Shown piece by piece: positions 30,701-37,530 of a stretch of 64,000 nt of DNA; the stretch's first letter is position 1, and each line of letters begins with the position of its first letter. Origin of the DNA: Gordionus sp. m RMFG-2023 (Eukaryota; Nematomorpha; Gordioida; Chordodea; Parachordodidae); contig NC_088775.1 of the NCBI RefSeq assembly GCF_954871325.1, positions 72,269,561 to 72,333,560 of the forward strand, given 5' to 3'. The translations under genes were made by a program, and so were the position numbers. The notes below the pieces were generated by a model. It was not told where the DNA came from. It worked only from the letters and a program-made list of their open reading frames with translations, and did no database searches.

Positions 30701-31351
30701 TGGGGATTCAAATTGAGAATCAAGCTGAATAATGGAGGATGGTAATTGTGACGGCTTGGATTTAGAAACAGAACTAGACCTTATCTTCTCGTCAGAATCT
30801 TTATAACTATTATCTCTAACATTGTTAGGTGATGAAGTTAATTGTGGTGATTTTGGTAATTTAGGGGAGGCAGGAGATGAAAATGGTTTGGTGTAAGTTG
30901 GGAGTGATATAGAAAGGGAAGCTACCATTTTTTTAGTGGCAGAGGCTAAAGAACTAGTGGATGATACTATGGAACTAGGAGAAGTTTTAAATGACATAGA
31001 CCCAAGGCTATATTTATTAGCATTAATTGCAGAGTTTAGAGCCTCTAATGAGGGTGCAGTAGTATATTGCAAATTTGAATGATAGTCATCATTATCATAT
31101 ATAAAATAAGTGTCCCCTTTTATAGAGGATAGAAGATCTGGGATATTTACTAATGGAGTAAATGATTTTTTTCTCAAATATTTAGAATGTTCTTCCATCA
31201 AAGGGTCATCCATTATTGAATCATCATTCAATGCTTTTGTTGAAGATGCTAGAACTTGATCTTTGCCAGATTTACCGAAGCTAAAAGAGAAAGAGGGTGG
31301 ACTAATTTTAAATTTAGGTGACTTTTTTGTATATGAGGAATCAGATTTCAT
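9560..31351 (-). CDS. TBC1D24/Skywalker-type TBC-domain gene (four exons read)
   Basis: Minus-strand exons at 31,351-30,392, 24,951-24,725, 23,601-23,397 and 9,715-9,560 join with matching phases (0, 2, 0). The joined protein follows the order of animal TBC1D24/Skywalker. A Ser/Pro-rich N-terminus of about 220 residues is longer than in the human protein. The TBC domain follows, with FPVPAFIDTRF, then LGVKRIVSILEFTHPDISYA, and finally WLQWIYRDLPFEYLV and GSKVLYRIALAILILF. In this family the TBC domain lacks the usual RabGAP finger residues and binds phosphoinositides at synaptic vesicle or endosomal membranes. Here too no IxxDxxR motif is visible and the YxQ site reads YAPQ. A C-terminal TLDc domain is expected but was not found; it may lie left of 9.5 kb or outside the window. 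Introns of 5.4, 1.1 and 13.7 kb are filled with transposons. Homology is recognised from memory of the human and fly proteins. Confidence 0.88.
10258..11290. mobile_element. Inverted pair of gag-type fragments (LTR-retroelement fossil)
   Basis: Two arms of roughly 350 bp (about 10,262-10,605 and 10,930-11,288) are inverted copies of each other around a spacer of about 320 bp. The right arm, read on the plus strand, encodes a basic segment with a CCHC zinc knuckle (CWACGGDHLMTYC), typical of gag proteins of Ty3-like retroelements. A purine-rich tract of the type that primes plus-strand synthesis and an AT-rich tail follow, so the arm may include part of an LTR. No reverse transcriptase or integrase is present. 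The element is fragmentary and old; the two arms have diverged visibly. Confidence 0.6.
11530..11745. repeat. Palindromic MITE copy inside the hAT left end
   Basis: It starts TAGTGTTGTTAAACGGCTC, contains CGGCTAACTCAATATTTTA, and has the inverse arm at the right (GTTAGCCGTTTTT, CGAGCCG). It is the same family as 20,522-20,722 and 13,659-13,880. Its outer right terminus (TTAACAACACTA) is missing here: the sequence passes directly into the GTAGC repeats of the host hAT. Confidence 0.7.
11886..12075 (-). pseudogene. hAT transposase C-terminal remnant
   Basis: The minus-strand reading contains ALPSSASAERLFSMAKLIL followed by SDRRSRLGDD, the hAT dimerisation domain with its usual Ser-Ala-Glu-Arg core. 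Only about 60 residues remain; catalytic and zinc-finger parts have been lost. A plus-strand reading frame over the same bases is its shadow. Confidence 0.85.
13050..13271. mobile_element. 222-bp palindromic MITE with TA flanks
   Basis: The arms of about 100 bp are near-perfect inverted repeats: CAGTATTGTGATGATTTAAT on the left, the inverse of CAGTGTTGTGATGATTTAAT on the right. Further shared blocks are ATCCATATAAAATTATAATC and TTTGCAAAAATAATT. It is flanked by TA on each side, as in Tc1/mariner-derived MITEs. The only coding-sized frame is trivial. It sits 5 bp beyond the hAT target duplication. Confidence 0.8.
13480..14220. repeat. Degenerate TIR element with GATCGG subterminal repeats
   Basis: Near the left, GGCCGATCCGATATT and CATCGGCCGATAACTGATCC occur. 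Near the right, their inverses occur (GATAACCGATATTC, ATCGGCCCGATCCGATCC, ATCGGTATATCCCT). Such clusters next to an AGGGATATACCG end are typical of hAT-derived MITEs. The left terminus is not defined. A second MITE (13,659-13,880) is inserted in it. Confidence 0.45.
13659..13880. repeat. Older copy of the TAGTGTTGTTAA MITE
   Basis: It starts TAGTGTTACAGAATCG and ends GCATTACTA. Internal blocks such as CGGCTAACTCACTATT, ATATTACGCAAACCTG and GGCACAAAGGTTTGGACAT match the copies at 11,530 and 20,522. The outer arms are eroded. Confidence 0.65.
14725..15560. other. No clear feature
   Basis: Intronic AT-rich DNA. Nothing beyond short low-complexity tracts is visible. Confidence 0.5.
16451..16610. 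repeat. Two direct copies of an ~82-bp unit
   Basis: ATATATCAAAGCAATATATG recurs as ATATATCAAAGTAATATATG, each followed by AAATTGTATTTTTAAATAAT and CTTTACTTGTT. It lies in the LINE 3' UTR. Confidence 0.75.
16649..18892 (-). pseudogene. LINE reverse transcriptase (APE-type clade), broken
   Basis: In order: a linker with IQMKIWVSHYSKIFNS; a Pro/Ser-rich region (see the internal repeat entry); GQDNIRSEYLK; SSDWLPANLINFPKTK and WRGISLNSIIYKIF; IIALDFRKAFDTIIH (first catalytic Asp); GLKQGCVLSPLLFN; LAFADDICIIGD (the catalytic FADD box); QQLKYLGVILDRKGN; FPSLIYGIETW and FINKCLRYI; and at the C-terminus YRKIEILGHILRQAP. The thumb and C-terminal parts lie in a different frame from the RT core near 16,890, and there is a further frame change in the Pro-rich region around 18,200-18,380. 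About two breaks are visible, so it is a recently dead copy. Plus-strand frames over it are shadows. Confidence 0.85.
18200..18560 (-). repeat. Pro/Ser-rich internal repeat in the LINE linker
   Basis: On the minus strand the blocks SPIDQNPSTSSFWPPNLLNL and SPIDQNSSTPNSWPP are tandem versions of one unit. A third WPPQL-like block follows in another frame. The related LINE at 53-56 kb has no such unit at the equivalent place, so this is a copy-specific or subfamily-specific expansion. Confidence 0.6.
20522..20722. mobile_element. 201-bp palindromic MITE
   Basis: The termini TAGTATTGTTAA and TTAACAACACTA are inverted repeats with one mismatch. The internal arms (GGCTAACCAAATATATTAGCC, split by one base, and the inverse at the right) extend the palindrome. 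The flanks share AGTCT on both sides, suggesting an eroded 8-bp duplication and a hAT origin. It is the best-preserved copy of the family. Confidence 0.75.
20938..21240. repeat. Tandem duplication, ~152-bp unit
   Basis: GATGGTCAGTTTAATGTTAT, then CAGAT and CACTTGAAAATCTTTAGTCC, then AACTTCATA, appear twice in direct orientation starting near 20,940 and 21,092. No coding content is seen. Confidence 0.75.
21247..21420. repeat. Second copy of the 3.15-kb dispersed repeat
   Basis: It begins CAGTAGCGTAGCCGG and continues TTCTGTTTCAGCAAGC and TATATTTCCTATTATGG, similar to 3,150-3,340. The first bases resemble a hAT terminus, so the family may be hAT ends. Confidence 0.4.
21441..23150 (+). mobile_element. 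hAT element, decayed
   Basis: The TIRs CAGGCGCGTACGCAG and its exact inverse CTGCGTACGCGCCTG bound 1,710 bp. The flanks share AGCCTC. A run of 13 C residues lies just inside the left end and a C-run just inside the right. Plus-strand codons near 22,425-22,500 read LPISKLMREHSLF followed by LKRI, the eroded hAT C-terminal domain. The rest of the transposase is too decayed to follow. Confidence 0.8.
22493..22696. repeat. GGCCCGG-rich MITE nested in the hAT
   Basis: The termini CAGAGCCCTGCAGAGGTACC and GGCAAGTCTCTG, with GGTCCGGCCCGAA and GGCCCAGCCCGGG in the subterminal regions. It is the same family as 25,998-26,141, 27,540-27,836 and 63,083-63,240. Confidence 0.65.
23397..23601 (-). CDS. TBC1D24-like exon 3
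   Basis: An acceptor TTCGTTAG precedes 23,601. The single base A completes the Arg codon split from exon 2, after which the frame reads HASSSYDHIADKVRKCLEND, matching the human KYCQAAHKLMVAVSED segment. The rest (IGLIAPPLDFLNVTSG to IEKEFVKAVME) looks like an insertion peculiar to this lineage, Ser/Thr-rich and probably a loop. The donor is uncertain. GAG before GTTTTT at 23,397 keeps phase 0 for exon 4, and a later GGG/GTGGAG choice near 23,365 would also do so. Confidence 0.82.
23640..24690. other. Intron 2 of the TBC gene, no clear feature
   Basis: AT-rich intronic sequence between TBC exons 2 and 3. At 24,380-24,620 a less AT-rich patch with several GACC/GGTC-type words may be an old repeat, but no boundaries can be set. 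Confidence 0.5.
24725..24951 (-). CDS. TBC1D24-like exon 2
   Basis: The acceptor is TTTTACAAAAG before 24,951. The exon is 227 nt, starts in phase 0 and ends AGAAG at a GTGGTT donor with two bases left over. It encodes the middle of the TBC domain: LGVKRIVSILEF, HPDISYAPQIYYLTA, CLCHLLNC, and IGYIASGMVLAELAR. Each block aligns with the human TBC1D24 segment from ARGEGAVRK to FGDLVNK without gaps. An ATG just upstream of the acceptor is not needed. Confidence 0.88.
25500..25610. other. Exon-like island of uncertain strand
   Basis: Plus strand: a TTTGTTTCAG acceptor, 54 nt, then AAG and a GTACTT donor, in phase with the following plus-strand frame. Minus strand: an open run reading YLDLASANATSNQVAAYI to a stop, which looks more protein-like. 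Both cannot be right, and neither product is recognised. Confidence 0.3.
25745..25948 (+). CDS. Probable terminal exon, unknown protein
   Basis: After the acceptor (TATGTTTAG) the plus strand is open for 67 codons to a TAA at 25,946. The product reads EQVINYLCFKTHTF, PRKSQDLYQNFSYKKAF, TDKIIFAIYSEIKPDDHF, then NAIIKNILGF. The other two frames close quickly and the antisense is full of stops, so this is likely real coding sequence nested in intron 1 of the minus-strand TBC gene. A donor at GTTTTA after TTAG is an alternative to the stop. I do not recognise the protein. It may be a retrocopy fragment or an exon of a nested gene. Confidence 0.5.
   Translation, partial: EQVINYLCFKTHTFPRKSQDLYQNFSYKKAFTDKIIFAIYSEIKPDDHFNAIIKNILGFKKKINIPS
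25998..26141. mobile_element. 144-bp MITE of the CAGAGACCT family
   Basis: It starts CAGAGACCTGTAGGCATGGC and ends GGTACCTCTGTAGTCCCTG. Inner arms of CCCGGGCAGGCCGGG and GCGCCCGGCCG type stand out in this AT-rich DNA. It is flanked by ATTATTAT on both sides, a perfect 8-bp duplication but of simple sequence. Confidence 0.7.
26394..26508. other. Exon-like island, strand ambiguous
   Basis: Plus: a TTTTTTTTAG acceptor, then EKFEYRAPGILDKIVGKS to a GTATAAT donor. Minus: a TTATACCCAG acceptor, then SIMGMVGAQEHAVSLLIML to a TAA. The composition is distinctly less AT-rich than the flanks. Function is unknown. Confidence 0.35.
27000..27334. mobile_element. 335-bp TIR element with 9-bp target duplication
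   Basis: The ends GGGTAATGATGTATAGCG and the inverse of GGGTAATGATATATGACG form imperfect TIRs, flanked by TTAAAATAA on both sides (26,991-26,999 and 27,335-27,343), a perfect 9-bp duplication. Nine-base duplications are typical of Mutator-like elements. The interior contains a tRNA-like segment (27,090-27,170) and no coding frame. Confidence 0.75.
27090..27170 (+). ncRNA. tRNA-like Pol III promoter segment inside the TIR element
   Basis: Box A-like TGCCTAGTTGG at 27,098-27,108 and box B-like GGTTCAAATCC at 27,141-27,151 have tRNA spacing. GGGTTAGG and then seven T residues follow, a Pol III terminator. The D-arm can pair, but the acceptor, anticodon and T stems cannot be formed properly, so it is not a functional tRNA gene. 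It resembles the head of a tRNA-derived SINE. Confidence 0.55.
27540..27836. repeat. MITE of the CAGAGACCT family
   Basis: Left end GAGACCTCCAGGCCTGGCCC, right end GTGCCTCTGCAGGTCTCTG. GC-rich subterminal blocks such as CCAGGGCTGGGCC are inverted at the other side. The first bases of the left terminus are eroded. Confidence 0.65.
27900..29500. other. Intron 1 of the TBC gene, no clear feature
   Basis: AT-rich. Several short open frames (for example plus 28,506-28,709) have no recognisable domain or splice context and are treated as chance. Confidence 0.5.
29525..29746. repeat. Palindromic MITE, both arms present
   Basis: Left arm AATACCTACCTAGATCAG, right arm inverse TGTCTAGGTAGTATT. Inner block GGCCATTTTGATTTCCCATA pairs with TATGGGAAGCCAAAATGGC. 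The AATGGC...CTGATTTGTATT block identifies it as the family that is split around 15.6 and 20.5 kb. Confidence 0.65.
29750..30370. other. No clear feature
   Basis: Intron 1 DNA next to TBC exon 1. Only AT-rich tracts are visible. Confidence 0.5.
30392..31351 (-). CDS. TBC1D24-like exon 1
   Basis: The 320 codons start at ATG 31,351; an in-frame TAA lies a few codons upstream, and TTTTTCTTAAG directly before the ATG could alternatively be an acceptor. The first ~220 residues are low-complexity Ser/Pro/Lys. The TBC fold begins around residue 225 (ILSSGDPQMIKAYM, SEIWQKLC). The exon ends NNEGK at a weak GTTTGC donor. This end fits the protein alignment exactly when joined to 24,951, giving the same spacing as the human protein between the NARGE and FPDISF blocks. 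Confidence 0.88.
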
Positions 31352-31945
31352 CTTAAGAAAAACACAAGATAATAATTATGAGTAAATTTTTATTTCATTT
31401 AGCAATCTACATGAGGATTGTATTATATTCATTATCAAATTTGTGCAACATGTTCATGCTGCATTTTATTTAATTTACCAATATCAGTTGATATTAATTT
31501 AAATAATAAATATATAATACACATAAATATTTACCATTACAAAATTATATTTCATATCTACATAGACAATTTGAAAATAAGTAATAATTTAAATATCATA
31601 TTGGAGATTTCCTGCCTATGATCGTATCGACACTTCATCGTAAAGTTTCGTCCAATTCTGTGATTGGTTCATTAAAGTGAGGGAAAAGTAATAGTTTAAA
31701 AATATTTTTATTTATAATCATTGTAATGGAAATTAAAACGGTATCAAACAATATCACAATTCTTCTTGAGAAAAGAATTAATCCCGATATAATTCAATGT
31801 TAACAATCTAGATAATAATCAATTTTGTAATTTTAGAAAACAAAATTACTAATAAAAAATCCAAATGATGACATGATATTCTTTGTTTTAATTATTTGGA
31901 ATATACATTGCATAGAGTAATTAATTCCAAATCATATTACCGATG
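31352..31945. promoter_or_regulatory. Intergenic region between the divergent TBC gene and the small split gene
   Basis: The minus-strand TBC gene and the plus-strand small gene point away from each other here, so about 600 bp would hold both promoters if the small gene is expressed. I see no convincing TATA box or other specific element in this AT-rich sequence. This is inference from gene orientation only. Confidence 0.3.
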
Positions 31946-32101
31946 TAGAAGAAAAAGTTGTTCTTGACGGGGTATTTTTCAATCATTAAGTTCACAGAAA
32001 CTCAGGATCATACCTTAGAACAATGTAAATCCCCTATTGGTAAGTTTTTTTTATAGATAATTCACTATAACACCTATTATTTAGTCAATAACCTTCTACT
32101 T

Positions 32102-32674
32102 ATGTCTGATAGTCAACCAATAACTCAATTCCAATTATCTCAACAAATTATACAACCTTCATTATCAAGTTTCATAAAATATTAGATTTTTAAAATCAAT
32201 ATAGTTTTAGACTATCAGCTTACTCAATCTCAAATTCTAGCAATGCCCAACATGCAGTCTGCTAATACCATATCAAGTTTCACAAAATAAAATTTCTATA
32301 ATCAATTTTTTTTAGGCAATATGTTTACTCAGTCTCAGTTCTTTGTCACAAACTCTCAACCAACTTTAACTAGTACCATCAATTATTATCTTTTTATATT
32401 CATTACTTTTAGGTAATATATTTGCTCAATCTCAACCCCTAGTAACACCTAACATGCAACCTCTTAATGCCATATCAAGTTTAACAAGTTATCAAATTTT
32501 ATAATCATTTAATTATTAGGCATTATATTACCTCATAGGAATGACTCTAAAAAAACAAATTCTAAATATATCCTAAAAGAAAGAAATTTGGAAAAGCTGA
32601 CTACACAATATAATAATCATATTATTAATAAATTGGAGTTTGCTGATAAATCATCAGCTTTATATTTATTTTAA
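32102..32674 (+). CDS. Small split gene with repeated micro-exons, Gln/Ser/Thr-rich protein
   Basis: Five exons (32,102-32,168; 32,211-32,276; 32,316-32,372; 32,413-32,478; 32,520-32,674) joined by introns of 39-43 nt give 136 residues. Every junction falls after the first base of a codon. Exons 2 to 4 are related to one another (YQLTQSQILAMPNMQ, NMFTQSQFFVTNSQP, NIFAQSQPLVTPNMQ) and symmetric, so copies can be added or lost without shifting the frame. The last exon differs: basic and probably helical (ERNLEKLTTQYNNHIINKLE). Donors are weak (GTTTCA, GTACCA, GTTTAA) but acceptors are clear T-rich AGs. A preceding exon ending at 32,039 with a strong GTAAGT donor can be joined in frame through a 45-nt intron, which would move the start upstream. 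There is no signal peptide or known domain. It could also be the 5' part of a hAT gene, as similar arrays occur in hAT A and C. Confidence 0.6.
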
Positions 32675-32814
32675 TCATGTTTCTTTGTTTTATACATTTT
32701 AAATAATAAATATTTGTCTTATACATTATAAATATTTGTCTTATACATTATAAATAATCTATATTTGAATAATAAAATGCTTCTTAATTTTCTGTAAAAA
32801 TTGAATCCTATAAT

Positions 32815-33230
32815 AACATAAATAAATACATTTAAAATTACATTTTTACCATTCCAAATGAATTAATAACATTTGTACCTTTCCAAATGAATCAATAACA
32901 TTTTTACCATTCCAAACCTGTTAAATATAATAAATAATACATTAAAAATTAAATTTTTACCATTCCAAATGAATTAATAACATTATTACCTTTCCAAATG
33001 AATCAATAACATTTTTACCATTCCATACCTGTTAAATATAATAAATAATACATTAAAAATTAAATTTTTACCATTCCAAATGAATTAATAACATTTTTAC
33101 CTTTCCAAATGAATCAATAACATTTTTACCATTCCAAACCTGTTAAATATAATAATAATACATTAAAAATTAAATTTTTACTATTCCAAATGAATTAATA
33201 TCATTTTTATCACTTCAAACATTTTAATCT
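32815..33230. repeat. Tandem repeat, ~116-bp unit, about 3.5 copies
   Basis: The unit contains TTTTTACCATTCCAAATGAA, TTAATAACATTT, CCTTTCCAAATGAATC and CCAAACCTGTTAAATATAAT. Each unit itself holds two to three CATTCCAAA(T/C) sub-repeats of about 35 bp. Units start near 32,820, 32,932, 33,048 and 33,150 (partial). Confidence 0.85.
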
Positions 33231-33239
33231 CCATTTTGA

Positions 33240-34140
33240 ACGAATTGGACGAGTTGGACGAAAAATACGATGAAGTGTCTTACGATCAAAGGCATCCCCC
33301 CCATATTGGATATGTCAGTTAGCCAAAAGGCTAACAGATTTTCAAAAATTTTAAAATCCAAATATAATTTATATCATTGAAAATCTCGATAAATTTTAAA
33401 CGAGATTTAAGATTTTTTAAAAAGAATAATTATCTATGTTTAATATTTCAAATACTGTCAAAATTGATCTCGATCCTGGTTCGATCATAAATTTGGCAAT
33501 TTCCTCGGATTTATGATCCTGTATAAAATTGAGGATCGTGATAGAGTCTATTTAGTTTTCTCGATCCTTTTAAAAATTTATTTTTTACTTAAAAAGCAAT
33601 AAAAATAAATATTTTTTTAATTAAATTAAAATATTAAAGAATATCAATATCATCATACTCCGTCATATTTTATATTCATAAATTTTATCGAGACAGCGTA
33701 CAAGTTTTATTTATTTAATTATATTTAATATAAATTAATTCTAGGTTTTAATATAGATTTAGAAGATTATACACCTACTAGTAATGTATAAATGAAATTT
33801 TTAACCTTTCATAAGCCACATAAGTATTTTGCATTATATGAAACTTATGAAAGTAACTACGCCATGATAACTGAGTCATGCTCTTTATGTAGGAAGAACA
33901 TATCGTCTTCAAATGTTAGTAGTTGAAACTTCAAAAGGCAATTAAATATTTTTCGAATTTTAAGCATGCATGCATTTTTTAAATAATTTGCGAAAATTTT
34001 CAAATAATGTGAACGTTTTCATTATAATATTGGATTATGGCCTATACTAATATCAGCTGTATAAATTGAGAATACAATAAGAACAACTAGTTTAACTATG
34101 CAAATCTGAAGATGAGATGCAAAATCTCATTATTATATAT
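33240..34140. other. No clear feature
   Basis: AT-rich intergenic DNA. A motif AATTTGCGAAAATTTTCAAA near 33,985 also occurs near the right end of the Harbinger-like element (20.37 kb), so a decayed copy of that family may be here. Confidence 0.4.
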
Positions 34141-34580
34141 TTAGTATACACACTCTAGTTCCACTCACCATCAGCATTTCTCCTACTTCATCATAATTCC
34201 CACAATACAATAATACTATCACTAATGATATAGATCAATTACCCCTTTATGAAACCTTTTTTTTTGCAATCAAATCTTTTATATCATGATCACATATAAA
34301 AAACTGATTTGAAGATAGAAAATAAAAATTATAGAAATATTCCAGATAGAAAAATTTAAATTTATCAGTAAATGTATTATATAATTAATGGCATTTGTCA
34401 GCAAAAATTACATCATATCCTACTTTTATGAATTTTGAACTTTAATTTACAGAACAATATATAAATTTTGCCATAAACATATCCGTGAATTTTAACCTTA
34501 AAGGTTTTCCCTCCTTGAGGCATATTATACCACTCTATTGCATCTTGGTGTTCAAGTATACACACTCTGGTTCCACTCAC
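34141..34580 (+). promoter_or_regulatory. LINE 5' monomer, upstream copy
   Basis: The sequence from CACTCTAGTTCCACTCACCA through TTCTCC, CACTAATGATATAGATCAAT and TTTACAGAACAATA to the next CACACTCTGGTTCCACTCAC is repeated, diverged, at 50,819-51,188 directly before the LINE ATG at 51,189. It represents tandem 5' monomers of about 410 bp, as in mouse L1. The start of the next monomer was hit by hAT element C. Confidence 0.7.
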
Positions 34581-35040
34581 CAGTGGCGTCACTAGGGGTG
34601 GGGGAGGGAGGGGCGCGCAGGGGCTCAAGCCCCCTGAAGCAAAAAAAATTTTTTTTTAATGGTTCCTTAATAATATTCCCTTAAATTAAAAAGAACTTTT
34701 TTTGATTGTCCCCTGTTTATTATAATTCTATTAAGTAATATATAGATTTAATTTTATTATTTAAAAATTAATAAGACTATCTAAATTTTTATTAGATTAG
34801 ATTAATACATATAAATTATATTTTCACTATGTCAGCTTGCAATCAAATTCTTTGAAAAATAAAATATCAATACCATGCTTAATGTTTAAATATCAATTTA
34901 GCATTAACAGTTGAAGTTTAATTGATTTTTATTAATTAAATTATTATATAACCCTAATTAAATAAATATAAAGATTTATTAATTGAAAATTAACAAATTT
35001 AATATTGTAAGCCGAGTTTAAAATCACTATTTAAATAAAA

Positions 35041-36480
35041 TGACTTTGCGATTTAAAAATTTAAGCATTAAAGACTTTATGAAAAAAACTAAAGATAAAA
35101 GTAGTAATAATCTTGAGGACCAAAGAAGAGGATTCAATAATAAAGCTTGTGATGAACAAAGTATATTTTATACAGTTTTTAAAATTCAAACTTTGATTTA
35201 GTTGAAAGACGATTAATTGTAGTTTTAAAAGATATAAATATTGAAAACAAAAATGTTAAAAGAAAGAAAATAGGTAAATAAATTTATATATAGGTCTGTG
35301 TCCAAAATGTTTTGAAAAAATCCTTAAAATTTTCACAAATTAATAATAAAACACTTTGGACATTTAAGTTTTAAAAAATAAAAATTTATTAGTTAATTAT
35401 CTATTTTAATGGAAGGTTTCTTTTTCACTTGATCATAATTGAAGTTATATGTTTTTCCTATTTCCTCCCAAATTTGCCTAATTTCTATAGAATTTCTATT
35501 TAAGTCATTTTTCACCAGAGTATTAAACAATATTGATTTCTTTAGTTTTCAAGTTAAGCAAAAATTGCTTTACAAATATATTTTCACATTTCAGGAGCAG
35601 GACACTAGAAATGGAAAATTTTTTTTAAATTTTTCTATTATAATCACATAAGGTGATGTCAAAATATTAGCTAAATAAAACAAATATTTTCTATATAAAT
35701 TGTCAATATCTTAAAAAATCATACACTATTATTCTTTTTACATTAATAAAGATAATATTGGCTAAATTGTTTACTCAATCATTCTTTCATAATTTGATAA
35801 TTATATATTTATTTGTTTATCCTAACTTAATAATAAACTATATTTTAATAAAATGCTAAACAAATTTAGAATAATTTGCTTATTTATATATATTTTTGAA
35901 AAATGGACATTATAATATGGAATATTACTTTTTATATATTATATTTACAAAAATAAATACACTGAAAAGAAATACATTTTAAAATTAATCTTATTTAGAT
36001 TCATTGAATAATGAAGAAAGTATTGTGAATGACATGATTGTAAATAATGTAAGTACAGAAGGAAATAAAATAGGTAAAAAATTAATTTATATATAAGATA
36101 TTTTATTTATAAAATAATAGAAGCACTATGTGTGGCTCAATCTGAAGATATATGTGTGATCCAATGTACAGATATCTCTGAATGTATTAATTTTTTAAAT
36201 ATAAGTGAAGAAAGTATTGTGAATGACATGATTGTAAATAATGTAGGTACAGAAGGAAAGAAAATGGGTAAATTAATTTATATATAGGATATTTTATTTA
36301 TAAAATAATTGAAGCAATATGTGTGGCTCAATCTGAAGATTTATGTGAGATCCAATGTATAGATATCTCTGAAGGTATTAATTTTTTAAATATAATTAAA
36401 TATAAAATTTTAGGCATGGATTCTGAAGAGGATACTACAACAAGCCAGATTCTTGATAGCAGTAAATATAAAGGTATATT
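35041..36480 (+). pseudogene. hAT C transposase gene, 5' exons with tandem micro-exons
   Basis: The first exon at 35,041 reads MTLRFKNLSIKDFMKK, a typical basic hAT N-terminus. Exons after 36,000 are tandem copies: SEESIVNDMIVNNV, then LCVAQSEDICVIQCTDIS, then again SEESIVNDMIVNNV and ICVAQSEDLCEIQCIDIS, each set off by AG and GTAAA signals with introns of about 45 nt. A further partial copy lies beyond element A at 47,050-47,190. The gene resumes at about 47,440. One acceptor reads TTG rather than TAG, so this copy is probably no longer spliced properly. Confidence 0.65.
35291..35372. repeat. Solo end of the Harbinger-like family
   Basis: AGGTCTGTGTCCAAAATGTT, TTTTCACAAATTAATAATAA and CACTTTGGACATTTAAG match, at about 80-85%, the terminal 85 bp of the element ending at 20,425 (read inverted). 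No partner end is visible. It lies inside hAT C. Confidence 0.6.
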
Positions 36481-36769
36481 GGATAAAAAAGTTTTATTAC
36501 AACACAGTGGCGTAGACAAGGGGGTGTCGAAACCTTCCCCCCCCCCATGGAAAAAAAATTTTTTTTTTTTTTTTATAAAATAAAAAATTATTTTTTTTTT
36601 ATTGCGAATAATTATATTTAAAAAACGGTTTCAATTTAGAGAAATAAGATAATATATTATATATAATACAATATGAATATGAATATCACAATGAAATATA
36701 TTTATAAAAAAAGGAGTTTTAATTTTAAATGATCACATCGTTTAAAAATATATATAAATTATATGAACT

Positions 36770-37530
36770 AAAATATTAAATAACAATAAAAGAATAAAGA
36801 TATATTGTATGTAAATAATTTCTGGCATAGTTAAATTTATTAAATAACAATAAAGATATTTTGTAAATATTTTCTGGCTTGGCATAGTTAAATTAGATAT
36901 TTATAAATTTAATTATTAAATATATATTTTTAAACTATATAGATAGTTTGTAAATTTTAATTTTTTATAATTTTTAAATATGGATATCCGTAAGTTTTTT
37001 CGTCAACAACAAAAAGAAAAAGGTATATAAAAATTTAAGTTGTGTAATTTGAATTAGAAATATATATAGATAGATGTTGCTCTTGCTAGTAAAAATCAGC
37101 CATCAGTTGAGTTGGTTTTCGTTGTATCCTCAGATGACGAAGGTAATGGTATTATTTATAATATCTTTTAATTAAATCTTGCAATTAGAAAGACCAGACA
37201 TACCATTACCATTCCATGGGAAAACCAATGATGAGTTAGCTACAAAATCATCAAATGATGGTAAATTATTTATAATTTCTAATATTTTTTAATTAAAAAT
37301 AGAAACATTATGTGTTACAAAAGCATGTGAGCTATCAGTTGATTTAGCTGGAAAATCATCAAATGATGGTATAGTATTTATTTTAATTCCATTTTTTTAT
37401 TTGTAAATTATACTATTTTCATTTTGAGTTATTAAAATTTTGCAATGTACGATATTTAAAAGTTAGTCATTTTTTTGTGTTATTCAAAAGGTAGTACATT
37501 ATAAGCCAAGCAGAGTTGAGAAGTATTGAA
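36770..37530 (+). repeat. First copy of a ~735-bp tandem duplication with 5' exons of hAT A
   Basis: The unit carries the presumed first coding exon (MDIRKFFRQQQKEK before GTATAT, from 36,979) and three small exons: DVALASKNQPSVEL, RPDIPLPFHGKTNDELATKS and ETLCVTKACELSVDLAGKS, separated by short introns. The same unit is repeated from 37,530. Element B then splits the second copy, which resumes at 42,885-43,270. Confidence 0.8.

Noticed and set aside
34413-34628. Minus-strand 71-residue frame with Pro-rich start
   Set aside because: It crosses the border of hAT C and the LINE monomer, so it cannot be an old gene.
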